Part shown: positions 1-7,025 of the stretch, in pieces
Numbering within the stretch: position 1 is the first letter of the stretch
Layout: every line of letters starts with the position of its first letter
Origin: JBEBBU01 sp041158225
Lineage (GTDB): Bacteria; Pseudomonadota; Gammaproteobacteria; Methylococcales; Methylococcaceae
Direction: 5' to 3'
DNA length: 21,483 nucleotides
Assembly (NCBI GenBank): GCA_041158225.1
Contig: JBEBBU010000062.1
Span: 1 to 21,483 of the forward strand
Notes under the pieces: generated by a model
The model's input: the letters and a program-made list of their open reading frames with translations, nothing else
Database searches by the model: none
What the model was told of the DNA's origin: nothing
Position numbers and translations under genes: made by a program

Positions 1-2
1 CG

Positions 3-431
3 CTGGAAATAGACTTTGAAAAACTGGATACCGTAGAGGAGATAACCATGGCACTGGATCAGTATATGGTGGAGTGGAAACAGCGTCTGCTGGCTCAGGG
101 TATGGAGAAGGGACTTCAGGAGGGCGTGCGGAAAGGTCTTCAGAAAGGTCTTCAGGAGGGTCTTCAAAAAGGACTTCAGGAGGGTCTTCAGAAAGGTCTT
201 CAGGAAGGTCTTCAGGAAGGTCTTCAGGAAGGACGCCAAGAAGGGCTGCAGGAAGGTATTCATCAACAGTCTGTGCGCCTGCTACTGACGGTACTGAAAG
301 AACGTTTTGGCGAACTGCCCCCTGAAGTATCGGATCGCGTACGCGCTGCGGATGCCGATACCCTGGACATCTGGTTCCGACGCGCGATTACGGCACAGAG
401 TCTCGAAGAAGTGTTCAGTCACCGGCATTAA
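3..431 (+). CDS. Rpn family recombination-promoting nuclease / putative transposase, C-terminal part (5' partial)
   Basis: The reading frame is open from base 3, so the gene begins left of the window; 142 residues are visible. Seen: a short lead-in (LEIDFEKLDTVEEIT), an amphipathic stretch with WKQ, 13 tetrads of the form G-x-x-E/K, then a conserved tail of about 55 residues with an RFGELPPE motif and a closing SLEEVF. This tail and the tetrads are typical of the C-terminus (DUF4351-like) of Rpn/YhgA-like proteins. In that family the N-terminal part, outside this window, carries a PD-(D/E)XK endonuclease fold. Family members cut DNA, can be toxic, and some defend against phage. The neighbouring kinase is convergent, 81 bp away. 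The catalytic domain cannot be checked here, so nuclease activity is inferred from the family only. An internal start at 48 probably yields a second product (separate entry). Confidence 0.8.
   Translation: MEIDFEKLDTVEEITMALDQYMVEWKQRLLAQGMEKGLQEGVRKGLQKGLQEGLQKGLQEGLQKGLQEGLQEGLQEGRQEGLQEGIHQQSVRLLLTVLKERFGELPPEVSDRVRAADADTLDIWFRRAITAQSLEEVFSHRH
36..41 (+). promoter_or_regulatory. Internal ribosome binding site for short Rpn product
   Basis: GAGGAG lies 6 nt before the ATG at 48 and inside the open frame of the longer gene, where it reads as two Glu codons. Its strength and spacing are what make the internal start plausible. Only 47 bases lie upstream in the window, and I see no convincing separate promoter in them. 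Confidence 0.55.
48..431 (+). CDS. Candidate intragenic short Rpn product (RpnS-like antitoxin)
   Basis: An in-frame ATG at 48 is preceded by GAGGAG at 36-41 with a 6-nt spacer, a near-ideal ribosome binding site. Translation from it would give a 127-residue protein: residues 1-17 lead-in, residues 18-70 a run of Gly-x-x-Glu/Lys tetrads predicted to be a long helix, and residues 72-127 the conserved RFGELPPE...SLEEVF domain. In studied Rpn systems the small C-terminal protein (RpnS) is translated separately from within the gene, dimerises through a helix carrying four-residue repeats whose number varies between strains, and blocks the toxic full-length RpnL. The architecture here fits. That it is really made as a separate protein is inference; the alternative is that the SD-like Glu-Glu codons are accidental and only the full-length protein exists. 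Confidence 0.55.
   Translation: MALDQYMVEWKQRLLAQGMEKGLQEGVRKGLQKGLQEGLQKGLQEGLQKGLQEGLQEGLQEGRQEGLQEGIHQQSVRLLLTVLKERFGELPPEVSDRVRAADADTLDIWFRRAITAQSLEEVFSHRH
99..257 (+). repeat. 12-bp tandem repeat coding G-L-Q-E/K tetrads
   Basis: There are thirteen consecutive 12-bp units, beginning with a glycine codon and mostly of the form GGTCTTCAGGAA or GGTCTTCAGAAA; the middle units (about 135-233) are nearly identical. The unit is a multiple of three, so gain or loss of copies keeps the reading frame and changes only the helix length. Such length variation by slippage is documented for Rpn C-terminal regions; whether it occurs here is inference. Confidence 0.9.
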
Positions 432-512
432 TTCCAGGACAAGAACACACATTTCCGGTGTGCCGGTGAGTTCTGGATGATCTGCGCCTGCTTTTCCAGC
501 GTTGACAGCATG

Positions 513-2534
513 TCAGTTCAGAGGCAGGTCAATGTTGAAACTGCATCCACCATGGCCAGCGCTGGACACACTCAGATATCCTCCCTGCAGGGACACCATC
601 CGCCGAGCCAGCGAAAGACCGAGTCCGTGCCCTGAGGATGCTGAAGACGTACCGCCACGGTAAAATGGCTCAAAGATTCTCGCCTGCAGTTCTGGCGGGA
701 TACCCGGCCCATTATCGACAACAGATACCGTGATGCCATGTCCGGTAGCCCTGCCAATAAAACATACGTGCGTGCCAGGAGGCGTATGCTTGACGGCATT
801 ATCCCCCAGAATACGCAGCACCAGCTTCATCGAATGCGCATCTGTGGAAAATGTTGCAGGCAGTCCCTCGACATCAATGCTGAAACTGTGTGAATCAGAA
901 AGGATCATGGCAGCATTCATGGCATCTTCCAGCAGTGCCCTGATATCGGTAGGGCAGCGCCTGAGTGCAAGACTGATACTATCCAGATGATCTTCCTGCA
1001 GATACTGCTCAAGCAGACCCGCCATCCGGCCAGTTGCCTGCAGAATGCGCTGATAACGGGCGCGTGTCTTGTCATCAACCCCCGTGGCACTTGACTGCAG
1101 ATTCTGGGCAATGGCGTCAATGACGGCCAGCGGTGTGCGCAACTCATGAGAAACCGTAGTAAGGAATATCTGCTGCTCTTCGCGACTACCGCGCTCAATC
1201 TGCAATGCCGCTGTCACCTGCTCCATCGCTTCGGATAGTTCACGGGTACGCATATGAACCTGACGCTCAAGCTCAGAGGCATGCGCCTCTTCTCTCAGTC
1301 GGGCATTACGCTCAACCGCCAGTTTTTCCTCTCGCAGCCTGTTAAAGCGATCCCCCATGGCCAGCGCAAGCAGGAGAAACTCCATCAAGGAACCGATATT
1401 CATGCAATAGTCACTGAAAGAAGAACTGGCGACCGACATGCCAGGCATGGCCGCCATCTGGTAGAAAAGAATGGATAGCACGAGAAATGACCAGGCCAGG
1501 GTAAAGAATCTGGCAGCCGTCACCCCCTTCCACCAGAGATAGGCACCGGACAGCAGATAACCGAGCGTCAACAGAGAACTCAGGATAACGAAAAGCGATA
1601 CGGAAAATACTCTGGGAACAACCCAGCCCAAAGTATCGCCTATCTGAATCAGAGAGGGCAGCAGCAAGAGCAGATTCAGCGTCCATAGCATCCGGTACAG
1701 GAACGGGCAACGCCGCGATAATTCAAGATACTGGCACACAAACAGCGTAGCTGCCAGATGCACCAGCAGTACCAGCGTGTAATTGACCTGATTGTTCCAG
1801 AATGAATGATCTGGCCAGAAATACTGATAGCCAAACCCCAGATAACCAACATTCCACAGGAGAAACAGGCCAAGATAGATCACATAATAAAAAAAACTTT
1901 TTTCGCGGGTAGAGATAAACAGTAGCAGGTTATAGGCAAGCAATATCACGATAGCACCATAATAGGCGCCGGCGATCAGGGTGCGCCAGGGATGAATCTG
2001 TGCATAGTCATCTTTCCCCCATAAGTTGACAGGAACGCGGTCAAAAACACCGTCAATCATCGCCAGCCGAAGAATGACGATGGTCGGAACATCAGGGGCT
2101 GTTTCCAGTGGGAAAGCAAATAAAGGGGTATGAATGGGCCGGGTATTGAATGGACGCTGATCACCTGTATGAACTTCAGAATGAATACTGCTTCCGTGGA
2201 AAATATAGGCATCGACAAAATCAATGCTGGGCACCCCCAGTTCCAGGACATGATGCAGCATATTGGATGCAGGATGGGTAAGCTGCAATCTTACCCACCA
2301 CACCGAAGTCGAATAGCCTAAGGCCAGCGTATCATGCGGATTATGCCGCCAGTGATCCTCGGAAAGCGCGAGCAGGGCCTCAAGCCCAAGGTGGCCATCT
2401 GGATCCTCCAGCAGATCAACAGCCTGGCCAATGCCGCGAATACTGCCGGCAAGCGGCAGTTCGAAGGCAGCGGCCTGCGTCAGAAAACCCTGCAGAAAAC
2501 AGAAAAAGATCAAGATGCGAATAAATGTAAACAT
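513..2534 (-). CDS. 7TMR-DISM membrane sensor histidine kinase
   Basis: This is a complete 673-residue sensor kinase. Residues 1-23 form a signal peptide (hydrophobic, ending TQAAA before FELP). Residues 24-180 resemble a periplasmic 7TMR-DISM ligand-binding domain. About 186-395 hold seven hydrophobic segments (7TMR-DISM 7TM). About 400-450 form a charged coiled-coil linker. The HisKA domain has the phospho-acceptor H463 in VSHELRTPL. The ATPase domain has the N box (N579 in LGDNAVKHT), G1 (D607 in VDNGPGIP), the F box (IFEPFYRG) and G2 (GHGLGL, 635-640). All catalytic motifs are intact, so it should autophosphorylate. There is no receiver domain and no response regulator gene nearby, so its partner is unknown. 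The ligand cannot be predicted; DISM domains are often linked to carbohydrate-like or membrane signals. It lies downstream of the rplQ terminator; the RBS (ACGGG) is weak and no clear promoter is seen. Confidence 0.88.
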   Translation of the reverse strand: MFTFIRILIFFCFLQGFLTQAAAFELPLAGSIRGIGQAVDLLEDPDGHLGLEALLALSEDHWRHNPHDTLALGYSTSVWWVRLQLTHPASNMLHHVLELGVPSIDFVDAYIFHGSSIHSEVHTGDQRPFNTRPIHTPLFAFPLETAPDVPTIVILRLAMIDGVFDRVPVNLWGKDDYAQIHPWRTLIAGAYYGAIVILLAYNLLLFISTREKSFFYYVIYLGLFLLWNVGYLGFGYQYFWPDHSFWNNQVNYTLVLLVHLAATLFVCQYLELSRRCPFLYRMLWTLNLLLLLPSLIQIGDTLGWVVPRVFSVSLFVILSSLLTLGYLLSGAYLWWKGVTAARFFTLAWSFLVLSILFYQMAAMPGMSVASSSFSDYCMNIGSLMEFLLLALAMGDRFNRLREEKLAVERNARLREEAHASELERQVHMRTRELSEAMEQVTAALQIERGSREEQQIFLTTVSHELRTPLAVIDAIAQNLQSSATGVDDKTRARYQRILQATGRMAGLLEQYLQEDHLDSISLALRRCPTDIRALLEDAMNAAMILSDSHSFSIDVEGLPATFSTDAHSMKLVLRILGDNAVKHTPPGTHVCFIGRATGHGITVSVVDNGPGIPPELQARIFEPFYRGGTSSASSGHGLGLSLARRMVSLQGGYLSVSSAGHGGCSFNIDLPLN

Positions 2535-2613
2535 ACCCGTTCAGTCTACCCAGTCAGACCATTGCATTCTAGGCTGGGCAGACAGGCAGGCATAGGGAAT
2601 GTCAGAAATGGTA

Positions 2614-2641
2614 AGAAAAAAAAACGGCCCGAAGGCCGTTT
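2614..2641 (-). terminator. Rho-independent terminator after rplQ
   Basis: On the minus strand, AAACGGCC and GGCCGTTT pair as an 8-bp stem closed by a stable UUCG tetraloop, and a run of eight or more T residues follows. It sits 22 nt past the rplQ stop and marks the 3' end of the ribosomal cluster, separating it from the kinase gene. Confidence 0.95.
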
Positions 2642-2663
2642 GATTGCATGGGTACCGATAAGA

Positions 2664-3026
2664 TCACGCTTCGCGATCAACAAGCTCGATATAGGCCATA
2701 GGTGCAGTATCGCCAGCACGAAAACCGCACTTCATGATACGGGTATAACCACCTGGGCGGGTCTGGTAACGTGGACCCAACGCGGTAAACAGCTTGCCAA
2801 CCGCTTCCTTGCTACGCAGACGGTTGAAGGCAAGACGACGCGCTGCCACAGAATCCACCTTGGAAAGCGTGATTAACGGCTCAACAAAACGGCGGATTTC
2901 TTTTGCCTTGGGCAGAGTGGTCTTGATAATTTCATTTTCGACCAGTGCATTTGCCAGATTGCGGAAAAGCGCATTGCGATGACTGCTGGTGATGTTGAAT
3001 TTGCGACCGGATTTACGATGACGCAT
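2664..3026 (-). CDS. rplQ: 50S ribosomal protein L17
   Basis: This is a large-subunit protein that sits near the peptide exit tunnel on 23S rRNA. At 120 residues it is slightly shorter than E. coli L17 (127) but complete, opening with the invariant MRHRKSGRKFN and containing the conserved RRFVEPLITL region. It is the last gene of the alpha block, 36 nt after rpoA, and is followed directly by the terminator. The start is ATG with AAGG about 8 nt upstream. The rpoA-rplQ order is the standard proteobacterial arrangement. Confidence 0.97.
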   Translation of the reverse strand: MRHRKSGRKFNITSSHRNALFRNLANALVENEIIKTTLPKAKEIRRFVEPLITLSKVDSVAARRLAFNRLRSKEAVGKLFTALGPRYQTRPGGYTRIMKCGFRAGDTAPMAYIELVDREA

Positions 3027-3062
3027 AACGATACCTTATTCTAATATGTATACCAATAAAGA

Positions 3063-4058
3063 TCAGGAAGCCAGACGCTTCAAGCCTTCAGGCGGCCAGT
3101 TTTCAAGTCTCATGCCCAGGGAAAGACCCTTGGTAGCAAGGACATCCTTGATTTCAGTCAGTGATTTCTTGCCCAGATTCGGTGTCTTCAGCAGATCAAC
3201 CTCAGTACGCTGGATCAGGTCACCAATATAGAAAATGTTTTCAGCCTTCAGACAGTTAGCTGAACGGACCGTCAGCTCAAGGTCATCCACTGGACGCAGC
3301 AACATAGGATCAAAAGACGCCTTGTCAGGTGGAAATACATTTTCATTAGGCCGGCCTTCAAGATCTGCAAGAATACTCAGATGCTGACAAAGCACACTGG
3401 CTGCATACTTGACTGCGTCTTCAGGCTTGACAGTGCCGTTGGTTTCCATCTCCAGTATAAGACGATCCAGATCAGTTCTCTGCTCGACACGGGCGCTCTC
3501 AACCTGATAGGAAACCTTGCTGACAGGACAGAAAGACGCATCCATTCTCAGCGCTCCGATAGGAAGATCCTCATCGAGAGATCTTACTGACACTGGCTTG
3601 TAACCTCTGCCCTTTTCAACCTTGAGCGTCATCCTGAGGCTGACATTACCGGTAATATGGGCAATGACAAGATCAGGATTGACAATCTCGACATCATGGG
3701 ACGTGATGATATCACCCGCGGTCAGTATACATGGCCCCTGCCTGTCTATTCTCAGGGTGGCTTCCTGACCAACATTGAGCCTGATGGCTAACTGCTTGAG
3801 GTTTAACAGCAGATCGATAACATCTTCCTGCACACCATCAATAGCAGAGTATTCATGCTGAACACCCTCTATCGAAACGTCCGTAACAGCCACACCCTGA
3901 ACAGAAGACAACAGAACACGGCGCAGGGCATTCCCGAGAGTATGCCCAAAACCTCTTTCAAGTGGTTCAATGACTATACGCGTACTGTTGGCATCAGCCC
4001 TTTCCGGACTCTGTTCTACCATCCGTGGCTTGATCAACTCAACAAGGTGACTATGCAT
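3063..4058 (-). CDS. rpoA: DNA-directed RNA polymerase subunit alpha
   Basis: The alpha subunit (331 residues; E. coli 329) dimerises to nucleate assembly of RNA polymerase. The N-terminal domain (about 1-235) contains the conserved LERGFGHTLGNALRR assembly motif (33-47). A linker follows, then the C-terminal domain (about 250-325), which binds UP elements and activators. R265, the key DNA-contact residue in E. coli, is present at the same number in LTVRSANCLKAE. The tail RLENWPP is typical of gammaproteobacteria. The start is ATG with AGGA 5 nt upstream, 20 nt after rpsD. Its place in the alpha block links polymerase supply to ribosome synthesis. Confidence 0.98.
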   Translation of the reverse strand: MHSHLVELIKPRMVEQSPERADANSTRIVIEPLERGFGHTLGNALRRVLLSSVQGVAVTDVSIEGVQHEYSAIDGVQEDVIDLLLNLKQLAIRLNVGQEATLRIDRQGPCILTAGDIITSHDVEIVNPDLVIAHITGNVSLRMTLKVEKGRGYKPVSVRSLDEDLPIGALRMDASFCPVSKVSYQVESARVEQRTDLDRLILEMETNGTVKPEDAVKYAASVLCQHLSILADLEGRPNENVFPPDKASFDPMLLRPVDDLELTVRSANCLKAENIFYIGDLIQRTEVDLLKTPNLGKKSLTEIKDVLATKGLSLGMRLENWPPEGLKRLAS

Positions 4059-4078
4059 GATATTCCTGATGATGGAAA

Positions 4079-4699
4079 TTACTTGGAGTAAAGTTCGACA
4101 ACAAGCTGCTCATTGATGTCGGATCCCAGTTCACTGCGATCAGGAGCAGATTTGAACGTACCTTTCATGGCCTTGGCATCAACATCGACCCATACCGGAA
4201 AACCGTACTGTTCACTGACTTGCAAGGCATCCTTGATGCGCAGCTGATCACGAGACTTGCTTCTGATCGCCACGATATCACCGCTGTTGACCTGATAAGA
4301 AGGTATGTTCAGCACCTTGTCATTGACCATGATCGCCTTATGGGAAACCAGCTGCCTGGCTTCTGCACGCGTAGCTGCAAACCCCATACGATAAACAACA
4401 TTATCGAGTCTTGACTCAAGCAGGGTCAGCAGATTTTCACCTGTAGAACCCTTCAGACGAGAAGCCTCTGCATAATACTTGCGGAACTGCTTTTCAAGCA
4501 CGCCATAGATGCGACGCAGACGCTGCTTGGCACGCAACTGGGCGGCATAATCGCTCAGACGGGCGCGCTTGGTGCCATGCTGACCAGGGGGCTGATCAAG
4601 CTTGCACTTTGACTCAAGGGACTTGCCGCGTGACTTCAGGAAAAGATCTGTGCCTTCACGACGGCTCAGTTTACATTTTGGACCTAGGTATCTAGCCAT
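4079..4699 (-). CDS. rpsD: 30S ribosomal protein S4
   Basis: S4 is a primary 16S rRNA binding protein that starts assembly of the small-subunit body and helps maintain decoding accuracy. The 206 residues match the E. coli length. The N-terminal MARYLGPKCKLSRREG and the S4 RNA-binding domain (about 95-155, with RLDNVVYRMGF) are clear. Only C9 and C32 remain near the N-terminus, so this is the zinc-free form rather than the four-cysteine form. In E. coli S4 represses the alpha operon by binding an mRNA pseudoknot ahead of rpsM; whether that holds here is doubtful (see findings). It lies 18 nt after rpsK. Confidence 0.98.
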   Translation of the reverse strand: MARYLGPKCKLSRREGTDLFLKSRGKSLESKCKLDQPPGQHGTKRARLSDYAAQLRAKQRLRRIYGVLEKQFRKYYAEASRLKGSTGENLLTLLESRLDNVVYRMGFAATRAEARQLVSHKAIMVNDKVLNIPSYQVNSGDIVAIRSKSRDQLRIKDALQVSEQYGFPVWVDVDAKAMKGTFKSAPDRSELGSDINEQLVVELYSK

Positions 4700-4717
4700 A
4701 ATTGGGGACTCTGAAAG

Positions 4718-5104
4718 TTAAACTCTACGCTTTTTGGGCGGGCGGCAGCCATTGTGCGGAATAGGCGTGGTATCCGTGATGTTCACGATCTTGAAACCAA
4801 GCGCATTCAGTGAACGCACTGCAGATTCACGACCAGGACCGGGGCCCGTGATACGGACATCAAGATTCTTCATGCCATATTCCTTGGCAATGGTGCCTGC
4901 CTTCTCGGCAGCTACCTGAGCCACAAAAGGTGTGCTTTTGCGCGAACCACGGAAGCCGGAAGCACCAGCGCTGGCCCATGACAGAGCATTACCCTTACGA
5001 TCAGTGATGGTCACAATCGTGTTATTGAATGATGCACTGACATGCGCAATGCCATCGGAGATATCTTTCTTGATCCGTTTACCGGAACGAGCTGAAGTTG
5101 CCAT
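4718..5104 (-). CDS. rpsK: 30S ribosomal protein S11
   Basis: S11 is a small-subunit platform protein that contacts 16S rRNA near the mRNA exit channel and the E site. It has 128 residues (E. coli 129). Signature stretches are DGIAHVSASFNNTIVTITD and the C-terminal PHNGCRPPKKRRV. The Asn-Gly pair in the tail (N118) corresponds to the site that turns into isoaspartate in E. coli S11. It starts with ATG, 17 nt after rpsM, inside the alpha block. Confidence 0.98.
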   Translation of the reverse strand: MATSARSGKRIKKDISDGIAHVSASFNNTIVTITDRKGNALSWASAGASGFRGSRKSTPFVAQVAAEKAGTIAKEYGMKNLDVRITGPGPGRESAVRSLNALGFKIVNITDTTPIPHNGCRPPKKRRV

Positions 5105-5121
5105 GTATTAATACACCTGAA

Positions 5122-5478
5122 CTATTTCTTGATTGGACGACGTGGGCCCTTGCGGGTACGGGCGTTGGTTCTCGTCCTCTGCCCTCTGACCGGAAGGCCG
5201 CGGCGATGACGGAGGCCACGATAGCAGCCGAGATCCATGAGTCGCTTGATACTCATGGCAACTTCTCGCCTGAGGTCGCCCTCAACAAGGAACTTGGCAA
5301 CCTCTTCACGCAAGGTTTCGATCTGTGCATCACTAAGCTCCCGCACCTTGGTGGTGGGAGCAATAGCAGAACGTTCACAAATCAGGGCAGCCCGTGGCCG
5401 TCCTATGCCGTAAATAGCGGTGAGTGAAATCACCACATGCTTCTGGTCTGGGATATTAACACCCGCAATACGAGCCAT
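5122..5478 (-). CDS. rpsM: 30S ribosomal protein S13
   Basis: S13 is a small-subunit head protein that contacts the P-site tRNA and forms bridges to the large subunit. The 118 residues match E. coli. Seen: the MARIAGVNIP start, the helix-two-turn-helix region, the conserved GLRHRRGLPVRGQRTRTNAR and the basic tail that reaches the P site. The start is ATG with GGAG 7 nt upstream. It is the first gene of the alpha block; the 80-nt gap to rpmJ is one of the two largest in the cluster and holds a candidate promoter. Confidence 0.98.
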   Translation of the reverse strand: MARIAGVNIPDQKHVVISLTAIYGIGRPRAALICERSAIAPTTKVRELSDAQIETLREEVAKFLVEGDLRREVAMSIKRLMDLGCYRGLRHRRGLPVRGQRTRTNARTRKGPRRPIKK

Positions 5479-5522
5479 CTAAGAGAACTCCAAACTTATA
5501 CGCTACCGAGCGAAAGCCGAGC

Positions 5523-5552
5523 ATTATAAATGCAAAGGCTATCGCCTTACAA
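5523..5552 (-). promoter_or_regulatory. Candidate internal sigma70 promoter ahead of rpsM (alpha block)
   Basis: Minus strand: TTGTAA (5552-5547), an 18-bp spacer, then a perfect TATAAT (5528-5523). Transcription would start about 38 nt before the rpsM ATG. E. coli also has a promoter ahead of rpsM, which supports the location. The -35 box matches consensus at only 4 of 6 positions, so strength is uncertain. Confidence 0.5.
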
Positions 5553-5558
5553 TACCAA

Positions 5559-5672
5559 TTAGCCCTGTCTTTGCTTGTGACGGGCATCCACGCATATGAT
5601 GCGAACTACACCATTACGCTTAAGAACCTTACAGTTGCGGCAGATCCGCTTGACAGACGCACGAACTTTCAT
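5559..5672 (-). CDS. rpmJ: 50S ribosomal protein L36
   Basis: This 37-residue protein is the smallest of the ribosome and binds 23S rRNA near the GTPase-associated region. Read directly from the minus strand, it starts MKVRASVKRICRNCK and ends ARHKQRQG. The zinc-ribbon ligands C11, C14, C27 and H32 are all present, so this is the zinc-binding (C+) form. It lies 27 nt after secY, the usual place at the end of the spc block. Start and stop are unambiguous. Confidence 0.97.
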   Translation of the reverse strand: MKVRASVKRICRNCKVLKRNGVVRIICVDARHKQRQG

Positions 5673-5699
5673 ATTACTATTCTCTCTACATTCAAAGGG

Positions 5700-7025
5700 T
5701 TATCGCATGCTCATATTGGACTTCTTGAGCAGGCCTTCATATTGATGCGAGATGATGTAGGTCTGCATCTGAGCCATAAAATCCATGACAACGACAACGA
5801 TGATAAGCAGGGATGTACCACCAAAATAGAACGGCACATTCCAGTAAACAATAAGAAACTCAGGCAAAAGACATACTGCAGTGATATAAAGACCACCCAC
5901 CAGTGTCAGACGCGTCATGACACCATCGATGTAACGGGCAGTGTTGTAGCCAGGGCGGATCCCTGGTATGAACGCCCCCGACTTCTTCAGGTTTTCAGCA
6001 GTTTCATTCGAGTTGAAAACCAGTGCTGCATAGAAGAAACAGAAAAACATGATGGCAACGGCATAGCAGATGACATAAAGCGGCTGACCTGGAGACAACG
6101 CAGTAGCAATTTCCTGTAACCACGCCAACCCGTCTGCATTACCAAACCAGCCAGCCAGCGTTGCTGGAAACATGATGATGGAAGATGCAAAGATAGGCGG
6201 AATCACACCGGACATGTTCAGCTTCAGAGGCAGAAAACTTTTCTGGGCAGCATACGTCTGCCTGCCTTCCTGACGCTTGGCATAGTTGATGGTGATGCGA
6301 CGCTGTCCGCGCTCTACAAAAACGACCACCCAGATGACGCCAACAGCAATCGCAGCAATCCCAAGCACGCTGAAAGGACTCAGCTCACCTGTTCTCGCCA
6401 GCTCAAGGGTTCCCCCCACAGCCGATGGCAAACCCGCCACGATACCGGAGAAAATGATAATGGAGATACCATTACCCAGACCACGCTCGGTAACCTGCTC
6501 GCCAAGCCACATAAGGAACAGTGTGCCCGCAACCAGCGACACAGCTGTCATCATGACAAAATGCCAGCCCGGGGCAAGCACGATAGGTGCACCGTTGGCT
6601 GTCTGACTCTGGATGGCAAGCGCAACACCGACAGACTGGAAGCTCGCCAGCAGTACCGTGGCATATCGCGTGTACTGGTTTATTTTCTTGCGACCGGACT
6701 CCCCTTCCTTTTTAATCTGCTCCAGCTTGGGTATGACCACAGTCATGAGCTGCAGGATAATGGAAGCAGAGATGTACGGCATGATGCCCAGGGCAAACAC
6801 ACTAAGACGCTTAAGAGCCCCACCAGAAAACATGTTCACCATATCAAGGATGGATCCACCCTGCTGGCTGAACATAGTCGCAAGAGCCTTGGGATCAACA
6901 CCTGGTATGGGCACGTGGGCTCCAATCCTGTAGACCACAAGCGCACCAAGCACGAACAGAAGGCGCTGACGGAGTTCTGTCAGACGGCCAAACTTATCTC
7001 CTAAGGTTGGGCTCAGCGCGTTCAT
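5700..7025 (-). CDS. secY: Protein translocase channel subunit SecY
   Basis: SecY is the pore of the SecYEG inner-membrane translocon, through which SecA and ribosomes feed unfolded proteins. Its 441 residues carry ten hydrophobic segments. Clear markers are the plug and TM2 region (about 63-92, with FSGGALKRLSVFALGIMPYI), the cytoplasmic loop with GESGRKKINQYTRY, and FIPGIRPG in loop C5, where R357 matches the essential E. coli R357. The start ATG shares its A with the last base of the rplO TGA, so translation is coupled. Position between rplO and rpmJ is standard. Confidence 0.98.
   Translation of the reverse strand: MNALSPTLGDKFGRLTELRQRLLFVLGALVVYRIGAHVPIPGVDPKALATMFSQQGGSILDMVNMFSGGALKRLSVFALGIMPYISASIILQLMTVVIPKLEQIKKEGESGRKKINQYTRYATVLLASFQSVGVALAIQSQTANGAPIVLAPGWHFVMMTAVSLVAGTLFLMWLGEQVTERGLGNGISIIIFSGIVAGLPSAVGGTLELARTGELSPFSVLGIAAIAVGVIWVVVFVERGQRRITINYAKRQEGRQTYAAQKSFLPLKLNMSGVIPPIFASSIIMFPATLAGWFGNADGLAWLQEIATALSPGQPLYVICYAVAIMFFCFFYAALVFNSNETAENLKKSGAFIPGIRPGYNTARYIDGVMTRLTLVGGLYITAVCLLPEFLIVYWNVPFYFGGTSLLIIVVVVMDFMAQMQTYIISHQYEGLLKKSNMSMR

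Noticed and set aside
74..325. An 83-codon Ser/Gly/Arg-rich open frame overlapping the Rpn repeat in another frame
   Set aside because: The 12-bp repeat has no stop in this frame, so any array of it stays open; the product is low complexity and has no separate start signal.
419..469. Inverted repeat TCACCGGCA / TGCCGGTGA after the Rpn gene as a terminator
   Set aside because: The arms are 33 nt apart and no T-run follows on either strand; a chance match is likely.
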